This document shows, in pieces, positions 36,950 to 45,226 of a DNA stretch of 64,000 bases (its first letter is position 1; the number at the start of each line of letters is the position of its first letter). The position numbers were made by a program, and so were the translations under genes. The DNA lies in contig NZ_CAJPVI010000002.1 of the NCBI RefSeq assembly GCF_905397435.1, forward strand, positions 62,001-126,000. Direction: 5' to 3'. Below the pieces are notes generated by a model. That model saw nothing but the letters and a program-made list of their open reading frames with translations. It did no database searches and was not told where the DNA came from. Origin of the DNA: Cupriavidus numazuensis (GTDB taxonomy: Bacteria; Pseudomonadota; Gammaproteobacteria; Burkholderiales; Burkholderiaceae).

Positions 36950-37171
36950 ATGCCCATGTCAGCACTCCCGTCCCTGGTTCGATGCCTGTTCATCGCCGCC
37001 TGCCTGCTTCCGCTGATGCTCGTTGCGCTGAAGTCAGGTGGCCGCGCGAAGCAGGCGGCAGCGTGGTCAGGCATCGCGCTGCTGGCCGTGCTGCTGAGCC
37101 TGGTGGACGTGTCTGCCTATGTGCAGGCACGGGTCGATGGCGTGCTGTTCCGTGCAGGATGCGGCGGGTAA
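36950..37171 (+). CDS. Small two-helix membrane protein
   Basis: 73 residues with GAGGGAG upstream of the ATG at 36950; an ATG two codons later is an alternative. It has two hydrophobic helices (CLFIAACLLPLMLVAL and WSGIALLAVLLSLVDV) joined by a basic loop. It is spaced like a co-translated partner of the MFS gene and ends 9 bases from the convergent antiporter stop. I recognise no family. Confidence 0.55.
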   Translation: MPMSALPSLVRCLFIAACLLPLMLVALKSGGRAKQAAAWSGIALLAVLLSLVDVSAYVQARVDGVLFRAGCGG

Positions 37172-37180
37172 GCGCTGCGG

Positions 37181-39358
37181 TTACCGCTGCTGCCGGGGCG
37201 GCTCCGGCATTGTCTCCTCCGCAGCGCGCGTTTCCGTCTGCGGTGGCTTGCGCCAGCGCGTCCAGCGGTCCGGGGCCGCGCGCAGAGGCGGCCGTGCCAG
37301 ATTGGCTTGCCACGCGTGCTGCATGATCTGGTCGATCTGGTTGAAAGCTTCCTTCGAGATCACCGCTTCCTCGCGCATGGTGGCCAGCGATAGCTGGCCC
37401 TTGCGCAGCGCGAACAGCATCAGCAGCCGCCGTTCCAGCGCCACGGTGTAGTCGCCGAACTGCTCGCGCATCTGGCCCAGGCTTTCACCGGCGGAGTGGA
37501 AGCGTTCTTCGAGCACGCCGTCCAGTACCGTAGTCATGCGCGCGCCGAACACGGGCGTCAGCAGCGACCGGTTGTAGCGGCGCAGGCGGTCCAGTACGGT
37601 CTGGCGGCAGATCAGCAGTTCGAAACGGTCCGCCAGCGCGCGCGCCAGGGGACGATCGAGGCCCAGCCACTTGTGCAGGAAGAACGCGATGCGGTAGCCC
37701 AGGTGGTACTGCAGGATCGCACGTGCCGCGCGGTTGTAGCCGATGCGGCCCTGCTCGCGCGCGGCATCGATCATGTGCGACGTGTTGCGCATCATCGCGT
37801 CGAGATTCGCCACCGAGATCACGCCGTCACCGTACTCAGGAATCAGTTCGCGCTCGCGCGTGGCCAGCGTGACCAGCCCGATAGTCAACCGGTCGCGTTC
37901 GGACAGCGCACTGTCGAAATCAAACTCCACCGAACCCAGCTCGATGCCGCGTCGGTAGTGCTGTGCAACTTCGCGAGCGGCCGCCGGGGGCAGGTCGAAC
38001 GTTTCGGCGACGCGGCCCAGCATCGCCTCGACTTCTTCGGTGGAGAGCCGGATAGCCTGCTGCTGCAGCGCGCGTTCCTGCGGCGACAGCTGGTTGAGGC
38101 CGAGCCGGTGGATCAGCGCGCGCAGCGTGGTGCCGTTGAGCAGCAGGCTGACCAGCACGAAGCCAGTCGCGAGGATCGCGACGAAGTGGCGCACCGGGAG
38201 AGGCAGCGCGGTGTTTTCGGCAATGCCGAGCGCAAGCACCAGCGTGACCGCGCCGCGCAGCCCGCCCCATGCGATGGCCAGCTTGAACGCGCCGCTGATC
38301 GGGGCGCTCAGCCGCAGCCATGACAGCACGGGCAGCAGGCCGAACAGCGTCAGCAGCCGCGCGCCGAGGGCGGCGGCCACCAGCACCAGCAACAGCCAGC
38401 CATGATGGGGCGTCACGCCAGCCAGCAGCGATGGCACGCGCACCGCGGCCAGCAGGAAGACCACGGCCCCCGCGATGCCCGCGAACTGTTCCCAGATCAT
38501 GCGCAGGTGCCGCCAGTTGGCGGGCGTCAGGCGCGTGGGGCCCAGTGCGCTGACCATCAGGCCCGCGCACACCACGGCGACCACGCCGGACACATCGAGC
38601 AACTGGTCGGCCAGCAGGTAAAGCGGGTAGGGCAGCGCCAGCGTCAGCGCGCTTTCGGCCATGGCCAGGCCCGACAGGCGCGGCAGCACTTCGGCCACGA
38701 GCCGGCCCGCCAGCGTGCCGCACAGCACGCCGCCAATGAACGACCAGGCCAGTTCGCGCACGCCGGCGCCAAGCGTGGCCTGCGCGCCGTGGCCCGTGAG
38801 CATCGCCACCAGCACGCCGACGATGGCAATGGCCGCGGCGTCGTTGAGCAGGCTTTCGCCTTCGACAAGCCGGATCAGGCGTGCGGGCGCGCCCACGTCG
38901 CGGAAGATCGCAATGACGGCGGCGGGATCGGTGGTGGCGACCACGGCCCCAAGGAGCAGGCAGGCCGCGAGCGGCATGCCGCTGGCGGCCGACGTGGCCA
39001 GGCCGATCACGCCGGTGGCCACGATGACCGCGACTACGGCCAGCAACAGGATCGGCGCCGCGTCGGGCAGCATGCTGCGCACGTCGGCGGTCAGCGCCGC
39101 GTGGAACAGCAGCGGCGGCAGGAAGATCCACAGGTACGCTTCCGGCGGCAGTTCCGGATCGATCAGCGGATGCAGGAAGTGCTGCGCGAAGGCCGGATGC
39201 GCGGCATCAATGGCCACATAGCCCGCGCCGATGGCGATACCGATCGCCGACAGCAGCGTCGATTCCGGCAGCACCAGCCGCGCGGCGGCGACCTGCACGA
39301 TGGCGACGATGGCTAGCAGCACGCCGGCCAGCACGAGGACATCGACGATGATGCTCAT
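37181..39358 (-). CDS. CPA1-type Na+/H+ antiporter with long cytoplasmic tail
   Basis: 725 residues. The first 420 or so contain about twelve helices with CPA1 signatures: FLPPLLFHAAL, GAVVATTDPAAVIAIF with the ion-site aspartate, and LVEGESLLNDAAAIAI. The C-terminal 300 residues are hydrophilic and helical, longer than in NhaP, and may sense pH or ions. It exchanges Na+ or K+ for H+ across the inner membrane. Its start overlaps the LysR gene stop by 4 bases (ATGA), so the two are co-expressed. Confidence 0.87.
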   Translation of the reverse strand: MSIIVDVLVLAGVLLAIVAIVQVAAARLVLPESTLLSAIGIAIGAGYVAIDAAHPAFAQHFLHPLIDPELPPEAYLWIFLPPLLFHAALTADVRSMLPDAAPILLLAVVAVIVATGVIGLATSAASGMPLAACLLLGAVVATTDPAAVIAIFRDVGAPARLIRLVEGESLLNDAAAIAIVGVLVAMLTGHGAQATLGAGVRELAWSFIGGVLCGTLAGRLVAEVLPRLSGLAMAESALTLALPYPLYLLADQLLDVSGVVAVVCAGLMVSALGPTRLTPANWRHLRMIWEQFAGIAGAVVFLLAAVRVPSLLAGVTPHHGWLLLVLVAAALGARLLTLFGLLPVLSWLRLSAPISGAFKLAIAWGGLRGAVTLVLALGIAENTALPLPVRHFVAILATGFVLVSLLLNGTTLRALIHRLGLNQLSPQERALQQQAIRLSTEEVEAMLGRVAETFDLPPAAAREVAQHYRRGIELGSVEFDFDSALSERDRLTIGLVTLATRERELIPEYGDGVISVANLDAMMRNTSHMIDAAREQGRIGYNRAARAILQYHLGYRIAFFLHKWLGLDRPLARALADRFELLICRQTVLDRLRRYNRSLLTPVFGARMTTVLDGVLEERFHSAGESLGQMREQFGDYTVALERRLLMLFALRKGQLSLATMREEAVISKEAFNQIDQIMQHAWQANLARPPLRAAPDRWTRWRKPPQTETRAAEETMPEPPRQQR

Positions 39359-40296
39359 GCGCCCACCTCGGTGCCCGCGGCCTCCGGCTGTTCACGGAAC
39401 TGGGTCAGGTGCACACGCACGGCATCGGCCAGTTCCGCCGCCGCCGGCGACAGGCTGCGGTTGCGCGCCGTGACCAGGCCGATCGACCGCTCGGTCACCG
39501 GCGCCGTCAGCAGCCGCTCCACGATGCCGGGCTGGCGCACCGTGCCGGCGGCGATTTCGGGCAGCGCCGCGACGCCGAAGCCGCATTCGACCATCGCCGC
39601 GATGGTGGCCAGGTGCTCGGCCTCGAACACGGGCTGGAAGCGGATGCGGTTCTGCAGGAAGGCCCATTCCGTGTACTGGCGCACGCTGCTCGGGTTCGTC
39701 ATCGACACATGCGGCGCGCTCGCGGTGTCGGCCCAGCGCAGCGGACCCGTGCCGCGCGCCATCGGGTGCGCGGCCGGGATCAGCAGCACGAAGCGGTCGG
39801 ACAGCAATGGTTCGTAGTGCAGGTCCGCCTGCTGCGGATCGGCGGCTGTGAGCGCGAAATCGACATCGCCGGAGCGGACCATGTCGAACGCGGGGCCGGA
39901 CAGCGTATCGAACACCTTCAGCGCCACTTCGGGACGCGCGCGGTGGTAGGCCATCAGCACGCGCGGCAGCATGCGCGCGGCCAGCGACGGCAGTGCCGCC
40001 ACGGCCACCTGCCCGCGCTCGGCGCTTGCTATGCCGGTGACGGCGTCGATCGCGCCACGAAACGCCGCCTGCAGCAGCGCCGCCTGCTGCATGAAGACCG
40101 CGCCGGCCGCGGTGAGCCGTACCGTGCGCGTGGTGCGGTCGAACAGCCGCACGCCAAGCGATTCCTCGATGCGCAGGATCTGGGTAGACAAGGCGGATTG
40201 CGACAGGTGCAGCTGGCTGGCCGCCTGCCGGAAGTTCAGCGTGCGGCCGAGGACCAGCGTGGTCTCGATGTCACGCATCGACAGGTTGATCTTCAT
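39355..40296 (-). CDS. LysR-family regulator
   Basis: 313 residues from the ATG at 40296; a GTG four codons upstream is an alternative. The N-terminal winged helix is standard (RTLNFRQAASQLHLSQSALS, then RIEESLGVRLFDRTTRTV), followed by the two-lobed effector domain. It diverges from the dehydrogenase/BKACE operon, and the intergenic region carries a LysR-type dyad (40332-40351). The same promoter layout precedes the bug gene at 30.8 kb, so I infer that it regulates both. The co-transcribed antiporter may be under autoregulation. Confidence 0.88.
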   Translation of the reverse strand: MKINLSMRDIETTLVLGRTLNFRQAASQLHLSQSALSTQILRIEESLGVRLFDRTTRTVRLTAAGAVFMQQAALLQAAFRGAIDAVTGIASAERGQVAVAALPSLAARMLPRVLMAYHRARPEVALKVFDTLSGPAFDMVRSGDVDFALTAADPQQADLHYEPLLSDRFVLLIPAAHPMARGTGPLRWADTASAPHVSMTNPSSVRQYTEWAFLQNRIRFQPVFEAEHLATIAAMVECGFGVAALPEIAAGTVRQPGIVERLLTAPVTERSIGLVTARNRSLSPAAAELADAVRVHLTQFREQPEAAGTEVGA

Positions 40297-40331
40297 GGGC
40301 GCTCGCACCCCGGTGGCTCGGGGCTGTCTGA

Positions 40332-40399
40332 TTGATCTCGAATTCAGATCATTTTATCCATAGAATCGACTTCATCAATCAAAGCGCCTTCTCTACACT
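40332..40399 (+). promoter_or_regulatory. LysR-type promoter of the dehydrogenase/BKACE operon
   Basis: GATCT-CGAATTC-AGATC dyad (40334-40350), then 19 bases, then TTCATCAATCAA (40371-40382), then -10 TACACT (40394-40399) 17 bases after TTCATC. The weak -35 fits activator dependence. Same layout as 31900-31967. Confidence 0.68.
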
Positions 40400-40464
40400 G
40401 CTGCCATTCCCATTCGGGCGGTGGCCAAAGCGCGCCGGCCGCCTTCGCCATCTGAAGAGACGCT

Positions 40465-41433
40465 ATGCAGAATTCCGCTACGCCTGTGCCCCTCGACCGT
40501 CCCGGCAGCGCCCATGCCGTCGTGGTCGGCGGCGGCACCATGGGCGCCGATGTCGCCGTGGTCCTGACGCGGGCGCTGTGCCGCACCACCGTGATCGAAC
40601 CTGATGCCGGCCGGGCCGCCGCGTTGCCGGGACGCGTGGCCGCGAATCTGGAGGCTATCGGTCGCGCTGAAGGCACCGACCGGCTGGCCGTGGTGCCGGA
40701 TCTCGATGCCGTGGACTGGTCGACCGTGGATCTCGTGATCGAATGCATTCCCGAGCGGCTGGATCTGAAGCAGGCGCTGTTCGCGGATCTGGCGGCGCGC
40801 GCCCGGCCCGATGCCGTGCTCGCCAGCAATAGTTCCAGCTTTCCGATCAGCGCCATCGGCGATGGTTTGTCGGGGCGCGGCCGCATGCTTGGCCTGCACT
40901 TCTTCATGCCGGCGCATCTGGTGCCGCTGGTGGAAGTGGTCATGGGGACGGGCAGCGATGAAGCCTGTGCCGATGCGCTGATCGCCTTCATGCGCCGCTG
41001 CGGCATGGTGCCGGTCAAGGTGAAGCAGGACTTGCCCGGTTTCCTGGCCAACCGCCTGCAGCACGCGCTGTCGCGCGAGGCATTCAGCCTGATTGATCGC
41101 GGCATCGCCTCTGCGGAAGATGTGGATGCCGCCGTGCGCTTCGGCTTCGGCTTCCGCTTTCTGGCGGCGGGGCCGGTGCTGCAGCGTGACCATGCCGGCA
41201 TCGACGTGCATGCGGCCGCTGGCGCTACCATGTACCCAACATTCTGCAATGACGACCATCCTGCGCGCTGCCTGTCCGAGCGCGCCGCCGACGGCCGCCA
41301 CGGCATGAAGCGCGGTGAAGGCTTCTACGCGTGGACGCCTGAAACCATTGCCGCCGAACGCGCGCGTTACGACAGGCTGCTGCGCGCCGGCCTCGACCTG
41401 ATTGCCCCCGAACTGCCCGAGATCCAGCCATGA
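40465..41433 (+). CDS. 3-hydroxyacyl-CoA/carnitine-type dehydrogenase
   Basis: 322 residues. The NAD motif VVVGGGTMGADVAVVL is followed by DLVIECIPERLDLKQALF and the catalytic histidine block LGLHFFMPAHLVPLVEVV; the C-terminal domain has LPGFLANRLQHALSREAFSL. Length and single-module structure match both 3-hydroxybutyryl-CoA dehydrogenases and L-carnitine 3-dehydrogenases. The overlapping BKACE gene (4 bases) favours a beta-keto acid product and hence a carnitine-like or other beta-hydroxy acid substrate. This is inference. Confidence 0.82.
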   Translation: MQNSATPVPLDRPGSAHAVVVGGGTMGADVAVVLTRALCRTTVIEPDAGRAAALPGRVAANLEAIGRAEGTDRLAVVPDLDAVDWSTVDLVIECIPERLDLKQALFADLAARARPDAVLASNSSSFPISAIGDGLSGRGRMLGLHFFMPAHLVPLVEVVMGTGSDEACADALIAFMRRCGMVPVKVKQDLPGFLANRLQHALSREAFSLIDRGIASAEDVDAAVRFGFGFRFLAAGPVLQRDHAGIDVHAAAGATMYPTFCNDDHPARCLSERAADGRHGMKRGEGFYAWTPETIAAERARYDRLLRAGLDLIAPELPEIQP

Positions 41434-42290
41434 CGCAAGCCACCCAAGTTCCCGCCCAGCAACCGCTGGCCAGTTCGCCACTGATCATCACTGTGGCGCC
41501 GAATGGCGCCTACAAGCGCGCGAGCGACCACGCTGCAGTGCCGCTGACCGCTGCTGCGCTGGCGGCGGACGCCAAGGCTTGCCTGGACGCAGGCGCGGCC
41601 ATGATGCATATGCATGTACGCGACGCCGAAGGGCGCCACTCACTCGACGTGGAAACCTACCGCGACGCGCTGGCCACGGTGAAGCAGGCGGTCGGCGATG
41701 CGCTGCTGGTGCAGGTCACGAGCGAGGCAGCCGGCGTGTACAAGGCCCCGCAGCAGATGGCGATGGTGCGCGAACTGCGGCCGGAAGCCGTATCCGTGGG
41801 CCTGCGCGAAATTGCCGTGCCGGAAGTCAGCGAGACCGAACTGGGGGACTTCCTCGGCTGGCTCGCGCGCGAGCGCATCATGACGCAGGTGATCCTGTAT
41901 GACGCGGCCGATGTGCAGCGCTGGCAGGCCATGCGTGAACGCGGCATGGTCCCGCCGGGTGCGTGGTCCGTGTTGTATGTGCTGGGGCGTTACTCGGCGG
42001 GACAGGTATCGTCGCCGCGCGACCTGCTGCCGTTCCTGCAGGTGGCGGACGGCACCTTGCCGTGGTCCATCTGCGCGTTCGGCCGTGAAGAGAATGCCTG
42101 CGTGACCGCTGCGGCGGCGTTTGGCGGCCATGTCCGCGTGGGCTTCGAGAACAATCTGTACCTGCGCGATGGCAGCCTGGCACCCGGCAATGCCTCGCTG
42201 GTGGAACAGGCCGCGCACGGCGCGCTGACGCTGGGCCGGCCGCTCGCCACGGCAGCGGACGCTCGCCGTATTTACTGCGAGGTGCGCTGA
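41430..42290 (+). CDS. BKACE family beta-keto acid cleavage enzyme (DUF849)
   Basis: 286 residues. The TIM-barrel Zn site is visible in AAMMHMHVRDAEG (HxH). Further family motifs are LVQVTSEAAG, SVGLREIAVPE and ICAFGREENACVTAAAAFGGHVRVGFENN (two adjoining stretches). BKACE enzymes condense a beta-keto acid with acetyl-CoA to give acetoacetyl-CoA and a shortened product. The upstream dehydrogenase would supply the beta-keto acid. Known pairs of this kind act in carnitine and lysine degradation; the actual substrate here is unknown. Confidence 0.87.
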   Translation: MTQATQVPAQQPLASSPLIITVAPNGAYKRASDHAAVPLTAAALAADAKACLDAGAAMMHMHVRDAEGRHSLDVETYRDALATVKQAVGDALLVQVTSEAAGVYKAPQQMAMVRELRPEAVSVGLREIAVPEVSETELGDFLGWLARERIMTQVILYDAADVQRWQAMRERGMVPPGAWSVLYVLGRYSAGQVSSPRDLLPFLQVADGTLPWSICAFGREENACVTAAAAFGGHVRVGFENNLYLRDGSLAPGNASLVEQAAHGALTLGRPLATAADARRIYCEVR

Positions 42291-42301
42291 GCCCAGCGCG
42301 C

Positions 42302-42541
42302 TCAGGCGCCGTCCGTGTAGGCGTCGGGCGTGCGCGGACCGCTGCGCGAGCCGTCCGTGTACGGGTCCGGCGTACGCGGGCCACTGCGGGCGCCATCGGT
42401 GAAGACATCGCGCGGGCTGTGGATGCTGCGTGCGCCGTCCAGGTAAGGGTCACGTGTGCCGGCTGCACTCGCCGCGGTCGCCATGCCGGCGAGCGTGGCG
42501 GCTATTGCCGTGGCCATCAGAGTATGTCTGAGCAGTTGCAT
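42302..42541 (-). CDS. Small exported protein with tandem D-[PV]-[YF]-x-DG repeats
   Basis: 79 residues. A signal peptide (cleavage near ATAASA) is followed by four imperfect repeats of about 14-15 residues built on DPYTDGSRSGPRTP: DPYLDGARS, DVFTDGARS, DPYTDGSRS and DAYTDGA. An RBS-like GAGAAG lies upstream on the minus strand. Related repeat proteins occur in Burkholderiales, but I know of no assigned function; the regular acidic/aromatic spacing could suit metal or surface binding. Confidence 0.75.
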   Translation of the reverse strand: MQLLRHTLMATAIAATLAGMATAASAAGTRDPYLDGARSIHSPRDVFTDGARSGPRTPDPYTDGSRSGPRTPDAYTDGA

Positions 42542-42719
42542 GGTTCTTCTCCGGTAGTCGGCCGGTCAGGGCTTGACCAACCATGCGGCCAGTCTAGGGG
42601 GCGGTGCCGCACAGCAGCATGACTGCCCCATGACAATGCCGTCATGGACCGTCGCAGAGGCCATGACAGGCGTGTTTCACCGACGGGTCTGCCAAACACG
42701 GTAAAATCGTGGAAATCAC

Positions 42720-42745
42720 ACCGGCGCCGCTGCCTGGGCGCCGGT
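42720..42745 (+). promoter_or_regulatory. GC-rich hairpin in the leader of the H-NS-like gene
   Basis: ACCGGCGCC and GGCGCCGGT separated by 8 bases, followed by TCTTCTATT, about 55 bases before the H-NS-like start. It may be an attenuator-like terminator or the end of an upstream small transcript. Confidence 0.45.
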
Positions 42746-42799
42746 CTTCTATTGCACCGCCGGGATCGGAGACATCACGGCGGGCTTCTCACGATACTC

Positions 42800-43126
42800 A
42801 TGCCTGAGTCTGATTCAGCCAAGTTGGCCGCGATCGCCTGGATTCGCGAGCAAATGGACAACTACGCCCTGACGCTTGACGATTTGATTGCCGCTGGATG
42901 TTTTGACGGGGAATTGCCCCATGGGGACGCCGAAGGTGCGGAAATACCGGGCGCCCCCGACGTACCGGCCGTTATGGCCGCCACCGTAGCGCCCCAGCCA
43001 CCGAAGAAGGGGCCGGTTTACCGGAATGCCTTGGGGCAGAGTTGGGATGGGATCGGGGAATATCCGGATTGGCTGCAGCGGGCGGTGAATGCGGGGCAGT
43101 CGATTGATTTTTATCGGGTCGACTAG
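42800..43126 (+). CDS. H-NS-like protein with altered DNA-contact motif
   Basis: 108 residues from the ATG at 42800. The last 36 residues match the H-NS C-terminal domain in layout (VYRNALGQSWDGIGEYPDWL then a GQSIDFYRV end). Where H-NS proteins have a basic GRGR-type loop that inserts in the DNA minor groove, this one has GIGE. The N-terminal half (SAKLAAIAWIREQMDNYALT, then DDLIAAGCF) is shorter than in canonical H-NS. It may bind partner proteins rather than DNA. The gene ends 27 bases before repeat element B. Confidence 0.65.
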   Translation: MPESDSAKLAAIAWIREQMDNYALTLDDLIAAGCFDGELPHGDAEGAEIPGAPDVPAVMAATVAPQPPKKGPVYRNALGQSWDGIGEYPDWLQRAVNAGQSIDFYRVD

Positions 43127-43153
43127 GGTTTTTGGTTGAAATGCGGGGGGTGT

Positions 43154-43864
43154 CGTTCTTGGCATGCGCTGCTGTTTCGCCGGCGTAGCCGGCGAGTCAC
43201 TTTTGTCCGAGCGACAAAAGTAACCAAAAACGCGTTTTGGTTGCCCCAAAGGGGCGAATTTTTATCGTAGTGTGCCAGGGGTGTTGTACGGGTATGGGCT
43301 TCAGAGTCCGTCACACTGCCTGCCGCGTGGGGCACGACCGTGGCCGGGAATACGGCGCTGATTGAACGAGCCCTGCAAGCGTTCGTGGCCCCTGCTGCCA
43401 ACGGCATCGTGCAATCGCCTTCGGCTGCGCTACGCGCAGAGCCCTAGCCTGAGCGCGAAGGCCCAGGGCAAACCAGGCCCGGGTGAAGATGCCCGCGCTT
43501 GCATGCGCGCAGAGAAAGGAAATCTGGACTCGGGCGCCGGCGATGCTGATGAGCTTGCTCCCAGACGACGACGCGCGCGCAGCGCAGCCGAAGGCGTCCC
43601 ACCACTGAGGCAATTGAAACGCTGTACCCGAGTCCGTCTTGGGGATCGTCCAAAAGCCGTGCCGCGCAAGGCACAGGTTCTGACTCACATAGCGTTAGCA
43701 GGCTGGAACGGCTGGCCACCATCGCAGGCGTCCAAAGCCATTTGAACCGCTGCCGCCGTGGAATTGATGGCCAGCGGCAACGACGCGCTTTTTGGTTTTT
43801 GTCGCTCGGACAAAAAGTGACTCGCCGGCTACGCCGGCGAAACGGCGGCGCCTGCCAAGGACGA
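43154..43864. repeat. 0.7-kb palindromic repeat element, copy B (inverted)
   Basis: Reverse complement of copy A at 9195-9915, with the same terminal hairpins, internal inverted repeat (near 43420-43441 and 43570-43591, one mismatch) and arms. It occupies nearly all of the gap 43127-43959; no gene in it can be supported. The conservation of both arms and centre suggests that the whole unit moves or is copied as one. Confidence 0.85.
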
Positions 43865-43884
43865 CACCCCATTCCCGACCACAA

Positions 43885-43945
43885 AACCCCCGCCGGCTAC
43901 GCCGGCGAAACCGCGGCGCTGGCCAAGAGCGATAACCCATTCCAA
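43885..43945. repeat. Extra copy of the element terminus beside copy B
   Basis: A second GCCGGC-TAC-GCCGGC hairpin followed by GCGCTGGCCAAGAGCGATAA repeats the outer end of the element, and the flanks ATTCCCGACCACAAAA and ATTCCAAACCACAAAC are near-duplicates. It looks like a tandem duplication of the terminus. Confidence 0.65.
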
Positions 43946-43959
43946 ACCACAAACTCCAC

Positions 43960-44364
43960 TCACGGCAAAAACGGAAACCCACTAAACGGCCCAGCAAACG
44001 TAGTAGCCGGCGAAACCATCGCCGCAGCACGCGCATAGTGCGCCAGCGCTGACACGGGCAGCTCGGGCAAGCCGCTGCTTTGCACGGGCTTGTCATCGGC
44101 CTCGTCACGGCGCTCGTGTAACTGCAGCGGCCGGCCATCGCTATCCGGGCCAGCCATGACCCGCACGGCACCATCAGCACATTGCTGTGCCGGATCAAGC
44201 GCCGCCTCGGCGCTCGCCTTGGCCGCCGCATGCCGTTCGGCCAGCGACAGGCCTGCTGCCTGCACGGCGGCGCACGCCGGCGCGCGGGACGCGGCCTGGG
44301 TCGGGCCCGACAGGGCCAGCAACGGAAGGCATAGCAGGAAAAATCGGATCGGCAGGCGTTTCAT
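43960..44364 (-). CDS. Secreted protein of unknown function
   Basis: 134 residues from the ATG at 44364. A strong signal peptide (MKRLPIRFFLLCLPLLALSG, cleavage near TQA) precedes a small alanine-rich mature domain with two cysteines (PACAAV and QQCADG) that could pair. No family recognised. It diverges from a metal-type two-component system whose candidate binding site lies between them, so it may be a member of that regulon. Confidence 0.6.
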   Translation of the reverse strand: MKRLPIRFFLLCLPLLALSGPTQAASRAPACAAVQAAGLSLAERHAAAKASAEAALDPAQQCADGAVRVMAGPDSDGRPLQLHERRDEADDKPVQSSGLPELPVSALAHYARAAAMVSPATTFAGPFSGFPFLP

Positions 44365-44446
44365 CGGATGGCTCGGAACCAATAGGCGAGTTCGGTGTCA
44401 CCGCGCATTTTACCGGCCTACCCGACGCGGATGCGTCACCTGCAGA

Positions 44447-44461
44447 TGACATTTTTGACAT
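44447..44461. promoter_or_regulatory. Tandem TGACAT repeat (response-regulator site candidate)
   Basis: TGACAT-TTT-TGACAT lies between the secreted-protein gene and the response-regulator gene. OmpR-type regulators bind direct repeats of about this period. Assignment to the adjacent regulator is inferred. Confidence 0.5.
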
Positions 44462-44536
44462 CTTTCGCCACACGTCGCCAGACTCCGCTAGCGTTATGCC
44501 CTGGCGGTGCAATGGTGCCCGCCTGAAAGGTCCTGC

Positions 44537-45226
44537 ATGCGCATCCTGATTGTCGAAGACGAGCCCAAGGCGGGCGATTACCTGCTCAAGGGGCTGACCG
44601 AATCCGGCTTTGTGGTCGACCTCGCGCGCGACGGCGTCGACGGTCTGGCTCACGCGCGCGAACAGCCCTACGACCTCATCGTGCTCGACGTGATGCTGCC
44701 CGGCATGGACGGCTGGAGCGTGCTGCGCGAGCTGCGACGCGAACGCGATACGCCGGTGCTGTTCCTGACTGCGCGCGACGAACTGCAGGATCGGCTGAAG
44801 GGCCTGGAGCTCGGCGCCGACGACTACATGGTCAAGCCATTCGCGTTTGCCGAGCTGGTCATGCGCATTCGCACCATTCTGCGCCGCGGGCCGCTGCGCG
44901 AGAGCGAGTTCATCGAAATTGCCGACTTGCAGATCGACGCGATCCGCCGGCGCGTGTCGCGCTCGGGCCAGAAGATCGACCTCACATCGAAGGAATTCGC
45001 GTTGCTCTACCTGCTCGCGCGGCGCCGCGGCGAGGTGCTGTCGCGCTCGCTGATTGCCTCGCAGGTATGGGACGTGAACTTCGACAGCAACACCAATGTG
45101 GTCGATGTCTCCATTCGCCGGCTGCGCGCGAAGGTCGATGACCCGTTCGACCACAAGCTGATCCACACAAGGCGCGGCATGGGCTACGTGCTCGACGACG
45201 GCGAGCCCGCGCTGGGCGACGCATGA
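44537..45226 (+). CDS. OmpR-family response regulator (heavy-metal type)
   Basis: 229 residues from the ATG at 44537 (GAAAGG upstream). The receiver domain has the phosphoacceptor in [18 protein letters not shown] and the acidic pocket [10 protein letters not shown]; the lysine is in [11 protein letters not shown]. The C-terminal winged helix ends [20 protein letters not shown] and [11 protein letters not shown]. The pattern is that of CopR/CzcR/IrlR regulators of metal resistance. The histidine kinase start overlaps its stop. Confidence 0.9.
   Translation: MRILIVEDEPKAGDYLLKGLTESGFVVDLARDGVDGLAHAREQPYDLIVLDVMLPGMDGWSVLRELRRERDTPVLFLTARDELQDRLKGLELGADDYMVKPFAFAELVMRIRTILRRGPLRESEFIEIADLQIDAIRRRVSRSGQKIDLTSKEFALLYLLARRRGEVLSRSLIASQVWDVNFDSNTNVVDVSIRRLRAKVDDPFDHKLIHTRRGMGYVLDDGEPALGDA

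Noticed and set aside
42302..42541. A CRISPR-like tandem repeat
   Set aside because: The repeats are in-frame protein repeats after a signal peptide, without spacers or cas genes.
9195..43864. A composite transposon bounded by the two repeat elements
   Set aside because: No transposase or integrase is in the 33 kb between them, and the genes there have the same character as those outside.
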